Part shown: piece after piece, positions 8,408 through 17,968 of the stretch
How positions within the stretch are numbered: the stretch's first letter is position 1
Layout: each line of letters opens with the position of its first letter
Assembly: GCF_900110775.1 (NCBI RefSeq)
Contig: NZ_FOEP01000002.1
Span: 248,001 to 312,000 of the forward strand
Direction: 5' to 3'
DNA from: Thalassovita taeanensis
Lineage (GTDB): Bacteria > Pseudomonadota > Alphaproteobacteria > Rhodobacterales > Rhodobacteraceae
DNA: 64,000 nucleotides
The notes under the pieces: model-generated
The model's input: the letters and a program-made list of their open reading frames with translations, nothing else
What the model was told of the DNA's origin: nothing
Databases searched by the model: none
Made by a program: the position numbers and the translations under genes

Positions 8408-9778
8408 TCAGTAGGAATACTCGGCGTAAATCCGGCTCAGATCGCCGTTCCAGTCGCCGTGGTAATGCTCCAGCAATTCATCCGCCGGGGTCTTGCCACT
8501 GTCCACGCTTTCCTTCAGCGCATTCAGGAAATGGGTCTCGTCCGGGATCAACCCGCCCGCCCCCACACGCGCCCGCGCCTTCAGCCCGCCCTCGGCAATC
8601 GCCAGAACCTCGCGTGCCAGATCGTGCATTTTCACGCCGCCCACCTGCGCCTGAAGCCCATCAACACTGGCCGCCACCCGCAGGCCTTCGCGCGTTTCCG
8701 CATCCCAGCCCTTGGCCAGATCCCACGCCGCATCCAGCGCGCTCTGATCGTACATCAGCCCGACCCAAAGCGCCGGCAAGGCACATAGCCGCCGCCACGG
8801 GCCACCATCGGCACCGCGCATTTCCATGTATTTCTTGATCCGCGCCTCGGGGAAGGCCGTCGTCAGATGGTCTGCCCAATCGCTCAGCGTCGGCGTCTCA
8901 CCGGGCAGCGCAGGCAGTTCGCCCTTCATGAAGTCGCGGAAAGATTGCCCCAGCGCGTCGATATACTTGCCGTCGCGATAGACAAAATACATTGGCACAT
9001 CAAGGGCATAGTCCACATAGCGCTCAAACCCGAAGCCCTCTTCGAACACAAAGGGCAACATGCCGGTGCGGGCCGGGTCCAGATCGCGCCAGATCCGGCT
9101 GCGCCAGCTTTTGTGGCCATTCGGCTTGCCCTCGAAGAAGGGCGAATTGGCGAACAGCGCCGTCGCCACCGGCTGCAACGCCAGCGCCACGCGCAGCTTT
9201 TGCACCATGTCGGCCTCGGACGCGAAATCAAGGTTCACCTGCACGGTGCAGGTCCGGCGCATCATCGAGGTGCCCATCGTCCCGACGCTCTGCATATAGC
9301 TGTTCATCAGCTTATACCGCCCCTTGGGCATCAGCGGCATCTCGTCATGGGTCCAGATCGGCGCGGCCCCCAAGCCGATAAAGCCAACACCGACCTTGTC
9401 CGCGATGTCTTTCACGTCGCGCAGATGGGCGTTCACCTCGTCACAGGTCTCGTGGATCGTCTCCAGCGGCGCGCCTGAAAGCTCCAGCTGCCCGCCGGGT
9501 TCAAGGCTGACATTGGCACCGTCTTTTTCCAGCCCGATCAGCTTGCCAGCTTCCTCGACCGGGTTCCAACCGTGGCCGTCGCGCAGCCCCTCCAGCACCG
9601 CCAGAACCGACCGTTCGCCAGCATAAGGAATGGGCTTCAACGTATCCTTGCAATACCCGAACTTCTCATGCTCGGTCCCGATTCGCCAATTTTCCTTTGG
9701 TTTACAACCGCTTGACAAATATTCTGCAAGCTGCGAACGATCTTCGATCGGCCCGCCGCCGGATTGTGGAATGGACAT
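8408..9778 (-). CDS. gshA: Glutamate-cysteine ligase (plant/alphaproteobacterial class)
   Basis: Makes gamma-glutamylcysteine, the first step to glutathione. The 456-residue protein belongs to the GCS2 superfamily, plant-type class, with the glutamate-site motif GTEHEKFG near residue 34, LEPGGQLELSGAP near residue 92, and the substrate region MMRRTCTVQVNLDF near residue 173. Length and motifs agree with alphaproteobacterial GshA. It is the last gene of a minus-strand group after rsmE and a small membrane protein, with a 58-base gap before it. It faces plsY. Confidence 0.94.
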   Translation of the reverse strand: MSIPQSGGGPIEDRSQLAEYLSSGCKPKENWRIGTEHEKFGYCKDTLKPIPYAGERSVLAVLEGLRDGHGWNPVEEAGKLIGLEKDGANVSLEPGGQLELSGAPLETIHETCDEVNAHLRDVKDIADKVGVGFIGLGAAPIWTHDEMPLMPKGRYKLMNSYMQSVGTMGTSMMRRTCTVQVNLDFASEADMVQKLRVALALQPVATALFANSPFFEGKPNGHKSWRSRIWRDLDPARTGMLPFVFEEGFGFERYVDYALDVPMYFVYRDGKYIDALGQSFRDFMKGELPALPGETPTLSDWADHLTTAFPEARIKKYMEMRGADGGPWRRLCALPALWVGLMYDQSALDAAWDLAKGWDAETREGLRVAASVDGLQAQVGGVKMHDLAREVLAIAEGGLKARARVGAGGLIPDETHFLNALKESVDSGKTPADELLEHYHGDWNGDLSRIYAEYSY

Positions 9779-9836
9779 GTCGCGCTCCGGTCATTGTCTC
9801 AGGTTCGGGCAGGATTGAGCGCTAAACCCGGCAAAG

Positions 9837-10355
9837 TCAATGCAAGCGCATCGGGTTTGAGCGCCAGATCAACACATCGTCAGACGCGGGCCTGCGCAGG
9901 GCGCGCAACATCGCCTCGGTCTGCATGCCGGGCAAAGCGGCGAAGACATCGAACAGCGCCTCGCTTCCCTCGGCATCAACCGGGATGTGCAGCGGCGCCT
10001 CGCCGGGCGCCGACAGCAGCCACACCTGCTGCCCCTCGCCCATACGTAACAGACGGATCGCGCTCAGCGCCGAAATCGCCAGCGACCCGCCAGAAACCGG
10101 GCCGAAATAGCTGACCACGCCCTCATCCACCTCGACCAGCCCGGCCCCGCCAGCCATCCGCGCAAAGCGCGCGCGGCGTAGCGCGACAAACCCAAGGCCC
10201 GCCGCCCCTGCCAAAACCACGATGCCCCCGATCCAGCGCAGCGGCCCAAGCCCGATCAGCGCCCATCGCACCCCGATCAAAACGATTCCCAATGCCACAA
10301 CCGGCTCGCGCCAGCGCCGCAACGCGGCCTGTGCCTCGGGGCGCAGAAAGCTCAC
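9837..10355 (-). CDS. Two-TM membrane protein with a PH-like tail
   Basis: 172 residues when started at the GTG that overlaps the rsmE stop (GTGA); a longer in-frame ATG start exists at 10382 but would lie inside rsmE. Two hydrophobic segments (about 16-35 and 39-57) are followed by a soluble tail with GVVSYFGP, ISALSAIRLL and QVWLLSAPGE strands and a closing helix. This two-helix plus beta-tail plan resembles the four pyr-operon proteins. The function is unknown. It is sandwiched between rsmE and gshA. Confidence 0.75.
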   Translation of the reverse strand: MSFLRPEAQAALRRWREPVVALGIVLIGVRWALIGLGPLRWIGGIVVLAGAAGLGFVALRRARFARMAGGAGLVEVDEGVVSYFGPVSGGSLAISALSAIRLLRMGEGQQVWLLSAPGEAPLHIPVDAEGSEALFDVFAALPGMQTEAMLRALRRPASDDVLIWRSNPMRLH

Positions 10356-11077
10356 TGCCAATCCCCAAGCGCCTGCTGCCACAGCGTCATCGCCGCCACC
10401 GCCGCCGTATCGGCCCGCAGAATGCGCGGGCCAAGGCTGATGGTATGCGCAAACGGCAGCGCCTTCAGCTTGGCCCGCTCCGCCTCGGAAAATCCGCCCT
10501 CGGGCCCGATCAGAATCGCCCAGGGCGCTTGTGCCCCGCGCAGCGCAGGATCCAAAGCAAGCCCCGCGCCCGCCGCGGCCTCGTCACAAAACAGCAACTG
10601 CCGCCCCTCGGGCCAGTCGGCCAAAAGCCGGTCCAGCCGGTGCAACTCGCTGACCTCGGGCACATAGGTGCCGCCACATTGCTCAGCGGCCTCCACGGCA
10701 TGGGCCTGCAACCGATCCTGCCGGATACGCTCGGAATTGGTGAACTCGGTCTGCACCGGAATGATCCGCGCCGCGCCCATTTCAGCCGCCTTTTCGACGA
10801 TGAAATCGGTGCGCGCCTTTTTGATCGGAGCAAACAGCAGCCACAGATCGGGCGGCATCTGCAACGGCTTGGTCTGCTCACGGCACGCCAATACACCGCC
10901 GCGTTTTCCGGCCTCGACAACCTCGGCCCGCCACTCGCCATCGCGCCCGTTGAACAGCGCCACCTGCGCCCCCACACTCTGCCGCATGACCCCAAACAGG
11001 TAATGCGCCTGATCGCGGTCCAAAGGAACCGTTTGCTCCTGCCCCAAAGGGTGCTCTACATAAAGGCGGATCTTCAT
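10352..11077 (-). CDS. rsmE: 16S rRNA (uracil1498-N3)-methyltransferase
   Basis: RsmE methylates U1498 of 16S rRNA with S-adenosylmethionine. The 241-residue protein has the N-terminal PUA-like segment (RLYVEHPLG) and the SPOUT knot, including ILIGPEGGFSEAE and the final SLGPRILRADTAAVAAM. The ATG at 11077 matches family starts at KIRLY; another ATG two codons upstream (11083) is possible. The gene is divergent from ubiA with only 18 bases between start codons, so the two promoters must overlap or lie in the opposite coding regions. Confidence 0.94.
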   Translation of the reverse strand: MKIRLYVEHPLGQEQTVPLDRDQAHYLFGVMRQSVGAQVALFNGRDGEWRAEVVEAGKRGGVLACREQTKPLQMPPDLWLLFAPIKKARTDFIVEKAAEMGAARIIPVQTEFTNSERIRQDRLQAHAVEAAEQCGGTYVPEVSELHRLDRLLADWPEGRQLLFCDEAAAGAGLALDPALRGAQAPWAILIGPEGGFSEAERAKLKALPFAHTISLGPRILRADTAAVAAMTLWQQALGDWQ

Positions 11078-11095
11078 AGTCATGGACCCGATCTT

Positions 11096-12067
11096 ATGCC
11101 CGACCAGACCCAGACACCAGAGCCCGCAGGCCAGGTTTCCGACGCCGTACGCGGCAATTGGGTGGATCGCTATGCGCCGCCCGCCAGCCGCCCCTATCTG
11201 CGGCTGTCGCGCGCGGATCGGCCGATCGGAACGTGGCTGTTGCTGTTGCCGTGCTGGTGGGGGCTGGCGCTGGCAATCTTGCATGACGGCCAACCGCGCT
11301 GGCAGGATCTGTGGATCTTCGTCGCTTGCGGCGCCGGGGCCTGGCTGATGCGCGGCGCGGGCTGCACATGGAATGACATCACCGACCGTGACTTTGACGC
11401 GGCAGTAGAGCGTACGAAATCGCGCCCCATCCCCTCAGGTCAGGTCAGCGCCCGCCAAGCTGCGGTATGGATGCTGGCACAGGCGCTGATCGCTTTTGCC
11501 ATTCTGCTGACCTTCAACACGGCGGCGATTATCATGGGGGTAATCTCGCTTCTGCCCGTGGCGATCTATCCCTTTGCCAAGCGGTTCACGTGGTGGCCGC
11601 AGGTGTTTCTGGGGCTGGCGTTCAACTGGGGCGCCTTGCTGGTCTGGGTGGCGCACACCGGATCACTGCACCCGGCGGCCTTTCTGCTGTATATGTCCGG
11701 CATCGCATGGACGCTGTTCTATGACACGATTTATGCCCATCAGGACAAAGAGGATGACGCCCTGATCGGCGTGAAATCCACCGCGCGGCTGTTCGCCGAT
11801 CAAACCCCGGTCTGGCTGCGGCGCTTCATGGTGCTGACGGTCGGGCTGATGGCAATGGCGGTGCTGTCGGCGATGCTTGGCCAGCGCGGCCAGCCGTTTG
11901 CCATTCTTGCGGCACTGGCGGGCCCTTGGGTGATGGGCTGGCACATGCTGTGGCAGCTGCGCAAGCTCAACACCGAAAACCCCGAAGCCTGCCTGATGCT
12001 GTTTCGCGCCAACCGCGACACCGGCCTGATCCCCTTGCTGTTTTTCGCCGGTGCCGCTTTCCTTTGA
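11096..12067 (+). CDS. ubiA: 4-hydroxybenzoate polyprenyltransferase
   Basis: Attaches the polyprenyl tail to 4-hydroxybenzoate in ubiquinone synthesis. It has 323 residues, with about eight hydrophobic helices and the two aspartate-rich motifs that bind magnesium diphosphate: NDITDRDFD at 93-101 and YDTIYAHQDKEDD at 209-221. The ATG at 11096 gives the usual polar N-terminus before DRPIGTWLLLLP. An open frame continues far upstream antisense to rsmE and is not coding. Confidence 0.94.
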   Translation: MPDQTQTPEPAGQVSDAVRGNWVDRYAPPASRPYLRLSRADRPIGTWLLLLPCWWGLALAILHDGQPRWQDLWIFVACGAGAWLMRGAGCTWNDITDRDFDAAVERTKSRPIPSGQVSARQAAVWMLAQALIAFAILLTFNTAAIIMGVISLLPVAIYPFAKRFTWWPQVFLGLAFNWGALLVWVAHTGSLHPAAFLLYMSGIAWTLFYDTIYAHQDKEDDALIGVKSTARLFADQTPVWLRRFMVLTVGLMAMAVLSAMLGQRGQPFAILAALAGPWVMGWHMLWQLRKLNTENPEACLMLFRANRDTGLIPLLFFAGAAFL

Positions 12068-12128
12068 TTGCGCACCGGGCGCGGCACGCCTAAAGATCAC
12101 CCATCAATAACTACAAGTGTTGGCCCCA

Positions 12129-14066
12129 ATGCGTCTGTCTTCGATTGTCATCACTGCCGTCACCTTCGCCCTTGCCGCCGGGCTGAGCCTCATCACCGCA
12201 GGATTCGCCGGGAATGTGATCGAGGATAATTCCGAATACAGCGTGCGTCAGGCTCTGGATGACAATGCAATGCACTGGGCCGAGGTGCACGCCGACGGGC
12301 TTCAGGTCTTTCTGACCGGCACCGCCCCATCCGAAGCCGTACGGTTCAAAGCGCTGTCCGTCACCGGCGGCATTGTCGATGCCGCGCGGGTGATCGACCA
12401 GATGACAGTGCAGGACAGCGCCCTGATCGAACCGCCACGCTTCTCGGTCGAGATTCTGCGCAATGACAGCGGCGTGTCGCTGATCGGGCTTGTCCCCGCC
12501 GCAACAGACCGTCAGGCGCTGGTGCGCCAGATCACCGCCCTCGCGAACGAGGGGCAGGTTTCCGATCTGCTGCAAACCGCCGACTATCCCGTGCCCGAAG
12601 GCTGGGACGAGGCGCTTGGCTTTGCGCTCAAAGCGCTCAAGACCCTGCCGCGCTCGAAAATCTCGGCGTCAGCTGGCGAGGTCGTGATTACCGCCATGTC
12701 CGACAGCCCCACCGAAAAGCGCCGCATGGAAACCGAACTGTCCCGCGCTGTTCCGTCAGATACCCGGATGATGCTGGACATTTCCGCCCCGCGCCCGGTG
12801 ATCACCCCGTTCACCCTGCGCTTCCTGATCGACGAGGCTGGCGCCCGCTTCGATGCCTGCTCGGCCGACGATGACGAGGCGCGCCGCCGCATTCTGGCTG
12901 CCGCCGTCAGCGCCGGACTGTCCGACAAGGCCAGCTGCACCATCGGGCTGGGCGTGCCCTCGCCCAAATGGGGCACCGCCGTTGAACGTGCCATTGTCGC
13001 GCTGAAAGAGCTCGGCGCCGGGTCCGTCACCTTTGCCGATGCCGATATCACTCTGGTCGCCGCCGAAGGCACCGATCAGGCGCTGTTTGATCGCGTCGTC
13101 GGCGAGCTGGAAAACAACCTGCCAACCGTGTTCGCCCTGCACCCCGTGCTGCCCAAGCCGGAAAGGACATCCGAACAAGGCACCCCCGAATTTGTCGCCA
13201 CCCTGTCGCCCGAAGGGCTGGTACAGCTGCGCGGGCGGCTGAACGATGAACTGACCCGCAGCGCTTCTGAAAGCTTCGCCCATGCCCGGTTTGGCACCAA
13301 GTCCGTGCACACCGCCGCGCGGCTGGATGATACCTTGCCCAAAAGCTGGCCCTTGCGCGTGCTGACCGGGATCGACGCCCTGTCGCGCCTGTCCAACGGC
13401 GCCCTGAACGTCACGCCGGACCTGATCACTGTGTCGGGCAACACCGGCAACCCCGATGCCAGTGCCGAAATTGCCCGGCTGATGGTCGACAAGCTGGGCG
13501 ACGCCGAACGGTTCGAACTCAACGTCACCTATCTCGAAAAGCTCGACCCGATCGCCTCGATTCCCACGCCCGACGAATGCGAAGCGCAGATCGCCGAAAT
13601 CCTGTCCACCCGGAAGATCAATTTCGAACCCGGCTCGGACACACCCGATTCCGAAGCGCGCGTTGTCATCGACGACATCGCCGATATCCTCAAGCTTTGC
13701 GGCGAAGTCAGGATGGAAATCAGCGGCCACACTGACAGTCAGGGTCGCGAAGAGATGAACCAGCAATTGTCACAGGCCCGCGCTCAGGCGGTTCTGAACG
13801 CGCTGCGCGAACGGCGCGTACCGACCAATGCGCTGAATGCCACTGGCTATGGCGAAGCCGATCCCGTGGCTGGCAACGACACCGAAGAGGGACGAGAGGC
13901 CAACCGCCGCATCGAGTTCCGTCTGATCCGCCCGAAGGTGACCCGCGAGACGGAAACAACGCTTGAAAGCGCGGAACAAACGTCCGAAGAAGGCGCAGAC
14001 ATTGCGGCGGAAGAGGTGATCAACCCCGCAGATGCCGCCTCTGAGGAAGGATCAAACGATGAGTAG
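12129..14066 (+). CDS. Envelope protein with BON-like repeats and OmpA C-terminal domain
   Basis: A 645-residue exported protein. Residues 1-30 form a signal or anchor segment (SIVITAVTFALAAGLSLIT). A long middle region carries at least two BON-like repeats, recognisable by strands such as GLQVFLTGTAPSE and VSLIGLVPAATDR. The C-terminal OmpA/Pal domain includes KINFEPGSD, ISGHTDSQG and a final NRRIEFRL, the peptidoglycan-binding pattern. An acidic tail follows. The ATG at 12129 is preferred over an in-frame GTG at 12117. It overlaps the next small gene by eight bases. It probably links the envelope to the cell wall; the exact role is unknown. Confidence 0.82.
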   Translation: MRLSSIVITAVTFALAAGLSLITAGFAGNVIEDNSEYSVRQALDDNAMHWAEVHADGLQVFLTGTAPSEAVRFKALSVTGGIVDAARVIDQMTVQDSALIEPPRFSVEILRNDSGVSLIGLVPAATDRQALVRQITALANEGQVSDLLQTADYPVPEGWDEALGFALKALKTLPRSKISASAGEVVITAMSDSPTEKRRMETELSRAVPSDTRMMLDISAPRPVITPFTLRFLIDEAGARFDACSADDDEARRRILAAAVSAGLSDKASCTIGLGVPSPKWGTAVERAIVALKELGAGSVTFADADITLVAAEGTDQALFDRVVGELENNLPTVFALHPVLPKPERTSEQGTPEFVATLSPEGLVQLRGRLNDELTRSASESFAHARFGTKSVHTAARLDDTLPKSWPLRVLTGIDALSRLSNGALNVTPDLITVSGNTGNPDASAEIARLMVDKLGDAERFELNVTYLEKLDPIASIPTPDECEAQIAEILSTRKINFEPGSDTPDSEARVVIDDIADILKLCGEVRMEISGHTDSQGREEMNQQLSQARAQAVLNALRERRVPTNALNATGYGEADPVAGNDTEEGREANRRIEFRLIRPKVTRETETTLESAEQTSEEGADIAAEEVINPADAASEEGSNDE

Positions 14067-14385
14067 GACTGAATTTATTATCGCAACCGCGATTATCCTG
14101 TTTGTCGCCTTTTGCACGGGCTGGTTTGCGAACTGGCTGATCCACCGCTTCACCCGCGTGTCCAAAGCCGACATCGGCGAGCTGGAGCGCATGGCGCAGG
14201 AACTGCACGAAGCCGAAGAAACCCGCGATCAGGCGATCACCTATCTGCAACAGCGCGAGGCCGAACTGACCAATCAGTTGGCTCAGGCCGAGGCAGAGCT
14301 GGCCGCCACGATGGAAGGGCTGCGCGAAGCCCGCCACGAGGCAGAAGAGCTGCGTGCCTATATCGAACGCGCCAACGCGGGCTGA
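14059..14385 (+). CDS. Membrane-anchored coiled-coil protein
   Basis: 108 residues: one N-terminal membrane helix (IIATAIILFVAFCTGWFANWLI), then about 70 residues of heptad-rich Glu/Ala/Leu/Arg helix predicted to be coiled coil. It begins within the last codons of the OmpA-type gene, which implies translational coupling. No known family is recognised. A role as a partner or spacer for the OmpA-like protein is an inference from position only. Confidence 0.75.
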   Translation: MSRTEFIIATAIILFVAFCTGWFANWLIHRFTRVSKADIGELERMAQELHEAEETRDQAITYLQQREAELTNQLAQAEAELAATMEGLREARHEAEELRAYIERANAG

Positions 14386-14422
14386 CCCACCCCACCAGAC
14401 GCAGGCGTAGGGTGGGCATTTT
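14386..14422. terminator. Terminator between convergent genes
   Basis: CCCACCC at 14386-14392 pairs with GGGTGGG at 14410-14416 and is followed by CATTTT. It begins right after the coiled-coil gene stop and lies between that gene and the convergent acyl-CoA ligase. Confidence 0.6.
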
Positions 14423-14439
14423 CCCACCGCCACCTCTGC

Positions 14440-16026
14440 TTACGAGACCGCACTGCCGCTGCTGCCAAAGGCAATGCGCAGATCCCGCTTCAGAATTTTT
14501 CCGCTTGGGTTTTTCGGCAGCGTGTCGATGAACTCGACCCGCTTGGGCACTTTGAAATGCGCCAGCACCTCGCGGCAATGTGCCATGACGTGCTCGACCT
14601 CGGCGCTATGGCCGCTTTTCAGAACGATCACCGCCGTCACCTGCTCGATCCAGCGTTCATGCGGCAGGCCGATCACCGCCACTTCGGACACCTGCGGCAG
14701 AAGGTAAATCACCTCCTCCACCTCGCGGCTCGACACATTTTCGCCGCCGGTGTTGATCATGTCCTTCTTGCGATCGACCACGGCGATATAACCATCCTTG
14801 TCGACACACCCCAGATCACCGGAATGGAACCAGCCGCCTTCAAATGCCGCGGCCGTTTTGACGGGGTCGTTGAAATACCCGGTCATCAGTTGCGGCGAGC
14901 GGTGCACGATTTCCCCCACCTCACCCACAGCCACATCGTTCATCAGATCGTCCACCACCCGCGTTTCCACGTTCAGCGCCGGGAACCCGGCAGATCCGGG
15001 CTTGCTCAACTGCTCTTCGGGCGGCAGCACCGTGGCAACCGGCGCAATCTCGGTCTGACCATAGAAGTTCCACAACCGTACCTGCGGCAACCGGGCCTGC
15101 ATTTCCTTCAGCACCTCAACCGGCATGATCGACGCGCCATAATATCCCTTGGCCAGCTTCGACAGATCGGTCGTCTCAAGCAAAGGCGATCGCAACAGCG
15201 AAATCCACACCGACGGCGGGCAGAAGAACGACGAAATCCCGTGCTTTTCCAGCAGTGGCAGAATGACATCGGGGCTGGGCTGCCCGGTGATCACGCTGGT
15301 CATCCCCAGATAGATCGCAGGCCCCACAAACACATCCAGCTGCGCACAGTGATACATCGGCAGCGCATGCAGCATCACATCGCTCGAGGTCATCTCGCCG
15401 TCGACGATGCAGCTTACATATTGCCACATGACCGAACTGTGGGTCAGCATTGCCCCCTTGGGCGCGCTCTCCGTCCCGCTGGTGTAAACGATCTGCGCCA
15501 GCATCTCGCCCTCCAACCCCAGCAACACCGCCGAATCGTCCTCGGTGCCCAACGCGTCAAAGCTCACATCCGCAGGTGCCGCAGGCAACGCCTCCCCCGG
15601 CAAGCCCAGTGTCCACTCAACTGCGGTATCCTTGGCCATTGCCTCGGCGGCGATGGCCGCAAACTCCGGGCCAAAGGCCACCGCTCTGGCGCCCGAGCTG
15701 CGCAGGATGAACCCGATCTCGTCGGCATTCAGCATGAAATTCACCGGCACCAGAACCGCCCCCGCCCGCGCGATGGCAAAGCGCATCGCCGCAAACGCGT
15801 GCGAGTTGCGCGAAACAATCGCCACCCGGTCGCCGATGCCGATGCCGCGCTCCATCAGCCCGCGCGCCAACCGGTTGCACAACGCGTCCAGCTCGGCATA
15901 GGTCCAGCTGACCTCGCCACAGATGATTGCGGTTTTATCCCCGACCTTGCGTGCCGAACGGCGCAGCAGATCACCGATTGTGTGCTGCCGCGCGATGCCG
16001 ATTTGACGGCCCAATGTTTGTGTCAT
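14440..16026 (-). CDS. Fatty-acyl-CoA synthetase (AMP-forming)
   Basis: A 528-residue ANL-superfamily ligase that activates a carboxylic acid with ATP and CoA. The AMP-binding loop reads YTSGTESAPKGA near residue 175, followed by YGQTE, the hinge GYFNDPVKTA, the WFHSGDLG and DRKKDMI motifs, and the C-terminal catalytic lysine in NPSGKILKRDLR. The ATG at 16026 follows a strong GAGGAGGAA ribosome-binding site. The acid substrate is not evident; medium- or long-chain fatty acids, or aromatic side chains, are possible. An SCP2-type lipid-carrier gene lies 144 bases upstream on the same strand. Confidence 0.88.
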   Translation of the reverse strand: MTQTLGRQIGIARQHTIGDLLRRSARKVGDKTAIICGEVSWTYAELDALCNRLARGLMERGIGIGDRVAIVSRNSHAFAAMRFAIARAGAVLVPVNFMLNADEIGFILRSSGARAVAFGPEFAAIAAEAMAKDTAVEWTLGLPGEALPAAPADVSFDALGTEDDSAVLLGLEGEMLAQIVYTSGTESAPKGAMLTHSSVMWQYVSCIVDGEMTSSDVMLHALPMYHCAQLDVFVGPAIYLGMTSVITGQPSPDVILPLLEKHGISSFFCPPSVWISLLRSPLLETTDLSKLAKGYYGASIMPVEVLKEMQARLPQVRLWNFYGQTEIAPVATVLPPEEQLSKPGSAGFPALNVETRVVDDLMNDVAVGEVGEIVHRSPQLMTGYFNDPVKTAAAFEGGWFHSGDLGCVDKDGYIAVVDRKKDMINTGGENVSSREVEEVIYLLPQVSEVAVIGLPHERWIEQVTAVIVLKSGHSAEVEHVMAHCREVLAHFKVPKRVEFIDTLPKNPSGKILKRDLRIAFGSSGSAVS

Positions 16027-16170
16027 GCGTTCCTCCTCTGTGGCCCGGCCCCCGTAATGCGGGCGGCCAGCCTTCTCCCCACCCGCATTCGGGCCCTTGA
16101 TCTGGCCAAAGACTACGCCCGCACATCGCACCTGTGCAACCGCAACAGACGACGCGCTGCGGCCTTTGGC

Positions 16171-16467
16171 CTACTCCGTCAGAATTGCGCTGACCTTCAG
16201 GGCGCGTTGCGGATTGCCATCGACCTTAAGCTTGCCCGACATGAAGGCCATCATCGGGTTCTGGTCGCCCGACATGATCTTGCGAAACACCGCTTCCGAC
16301 GCGGTCAGCGTCACATCCGCCGCCTCGTCCTGTGTGCCCTCACGCGCGCCGGCCTCGTCCAACATCACCGCGCCTTCGCCGGTCACAATCAGCTTGGCCG
16401 TGCCCCTGATCCGGCCCGCGGCCTTCGGCTGAAGCACCGTGATAAAATCCTCAAGCGTATCTGACAT
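16171..16467 (-). CDS. SCP2 sterol-binding domain protein
   Basis: A 98-residue stand-alone SCP2 domain, which binds lipids or acyl-CoAs in a hydrophobic tunnel. The pattern GTAKLIVTGEGAVMLD, DVTLTASEAVFRKIMSG and FMSGKLKVDGNPQ is characteristic. The start at 16467 follows AAGGGGGC. It precedes the acyl-CoA synthetase on the same strand, which suggests a role in lipid or acyl-CoA handling. Confidence 0.88.
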   Translation of the reverse strand: MSDTLEDFITVLQPKAAGRIRGTAKLIVTGEGAVMLDEAGAREGTQDEAADVTLTASEAVFRKIMSGDQNPMMAFMSGKLKVDGNPQRALKVSAILTE

Positions 16468-16544
16468 GTTGCCCCCTTTTGCATCCGCCCCCATGGCTAT
16501 CGCCTGGGGACCGCGACACAATCAGAACCCTGCGTCATTGCGGT

Positions 16545-17897
16545 TCAAAGACTGGCAAACCCCTTGTCCATTGCCGTCAGGATCGTGCCAACATCGTCAG
16601 ATGTCAGCACCAACGGCGGCGACAGGATGATATTGGGCCCAGAGACCCGCACCATCGCCCCCGCGCGATAGGTTTCCTCCTGCACCCGGTTGATGCTTTT
16701 CTTGTCGATCGCCGTCTTGCTGGCGCGATCACTGACCAGCTCGACCGCGCACATCAACCCATGCCCGCCGCGCACATCACCGATCACGTCGTATTTCTCC
16801 TGCAAGGCCAGCAACCCGGCGTGCAGTTCCGCCCCGCGCGCCGCCGCGTTTTCATTCACCTTCAGCCGCCGGGTTTCCGCCAGACAGGCCAGCGCCGCCG
16901 CCGCCCCCACCGGATGACCGGAATAGGTGTAACCGTGGCCAATCGCGGCCTTGCCGGTCTCGTCGCCCTCAAACACCTCGGCCACCGCATCGGAAATCAT
17001 CACCGCCCCGAACGGAAAATACCCGTTTGTGATCGCCTTGGCGGTACACATCAGATCGGGCTTCACGCCCCAGTGGCGGCTTCCGGTCCAACCGCCGGTC
17101 CGCCCGAACGCCGTGATCACCTCGTCCGCGATCAGCAGGATATTGTTGCGACTGCAAATTTCACGCACCGCTGGCATAAAGCTGGCATGCGGTGGGATCA
17201 CCCCACCGGCGCCCAGCACTGGCTCCATGATCATCGCTGCAATGGTGCCCGCCCCCTGAAACGCGATCTCATCCTCCAGCGCCGCAAGACACAGCTGCGC
17301 CAACCGCTCCGGGTCGGTCTCGTTGAACGGATTGCGATAGGTATATGGCGCGGGGATATGATGACAGCCGGGCAGCAACGGCTCGTACGCGGTGCGGAAA
17401 TTGGCATTGCCATTCACACTGGCACCCCCGAAATGCGTCCCGTGATATCCCTTCTTCAGGCTTAGGAATTTCACCTTGCCCGCCTCGCCGCGGATCTTGT
17501 GATACTGCCGCGCAAGCCGCAGCGCCGTCTCCACACTGTCCGACCCACCCGAGGTATAAAACGCCCGGCTCAGCCCGTCGGGGGCAAAGAATGCCCGCAG
17601 CTCCTCGGCCAGCTCAATAACGCAATCGTTCGAGGTGCCCCGAAAGATCGAGTAATAGGGCAGCCGCTCCAACTGATCCGCGATGGCCTGCTTGATCGGC
17701 GCACACGAGAAACCAAGGTTGACGTTCCACAACCCGCCGACCCCGTCCACAACCTCGTGACCATCGACATCGCAGATCCGCACCCCATGCGCCTGCGTTA
17801 TGATCGTCGGCGGGTTGGCCTGACTGTCGGCCGGATGCGCCATTGGGTGCCACAGGGACCGGGCGTTCTTTTCCTTCAGAAAATTGCTGTCTTTCAT
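16545..17897 (-). CDS. Class III aminotransferase (omega-amino acid:pyruvate type)
   Basis: A 450-residue PLP enzyme. The pattern YTSGGSDSVETALRLARQY, the LLIADEVITAFGRTG loop and the Schiff-base lysine K287 in TAKAITNGYFPFG are intact, and the length fits the family. Relatives transfer amino groups from terminal amines such as beta-alanine, putrescine or taurine to pyruvate. It lies just downstream of the IclR regulator on the same strand (71-base gap), which in turn faces the Tct transporter cluster. A shared catabolic role is plausible. The exact amine is unknown. Confidence 0.87.
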   Translation of the reverse strand: MKDSNFLKEKNARSLWHPMAHPADSQANPPTIITQAHGVRICDVDGHEVVDGVGGLWNVNLGFSCAPIKQAIADQLERLPYYSIFRGTSNDCVIELAEELRAFFAPDGLSRAFYTSGGSDSVETALRLARQYHKIRGEAGKVKFLSLKKGYHGTHFGGASVNGNANFRTAYEPLLPGCHHIPAPYTYRNPFNETDPERLAQLCLAALEDEIAFQGAGTIAAMIMEPVLGAGGVIPPHASFMPAVREICSRNNILLIADEVITAFGRTGGWTGSRHWGVKPDLMCTAKAITNGYFPFGAVMISDAVAEVFEGDETGKAAIGHGYTYSGHPVGAAAALACLAETRRLKVNENAAARGAELHAGLLALQEKYDVIGDVRGGHGLMCAVELVSDRASKTAIDKKSINRVQEETYRAGAMVRVSGPNIILSPPLVLTSDDVGTILTAMDKGFASL

Positions 17898-17968
17898 GGG
17901 CTTACCCTTTCAAATATCGGACAGGCGAACCACCTGCCCCTGTCTGTTTTGTCGCGGCGCGCATCACA

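Noticed and set aside
10292-11095. Upstream extension of the ubiA frame across the opposite rsmE gene
   Set aside because: Low-complexity Arg/Leu/Gln text with no homology; UbiA starts normally at 11096.
14557-16464. A 635-residue open frame antisense to the acyl-CoA ligase
   Set aside because: Arg/His/Gln-rich composition without domains, and it mirrors a clear ligase on the other strand. Such frames are common in high-GC coding DNA.
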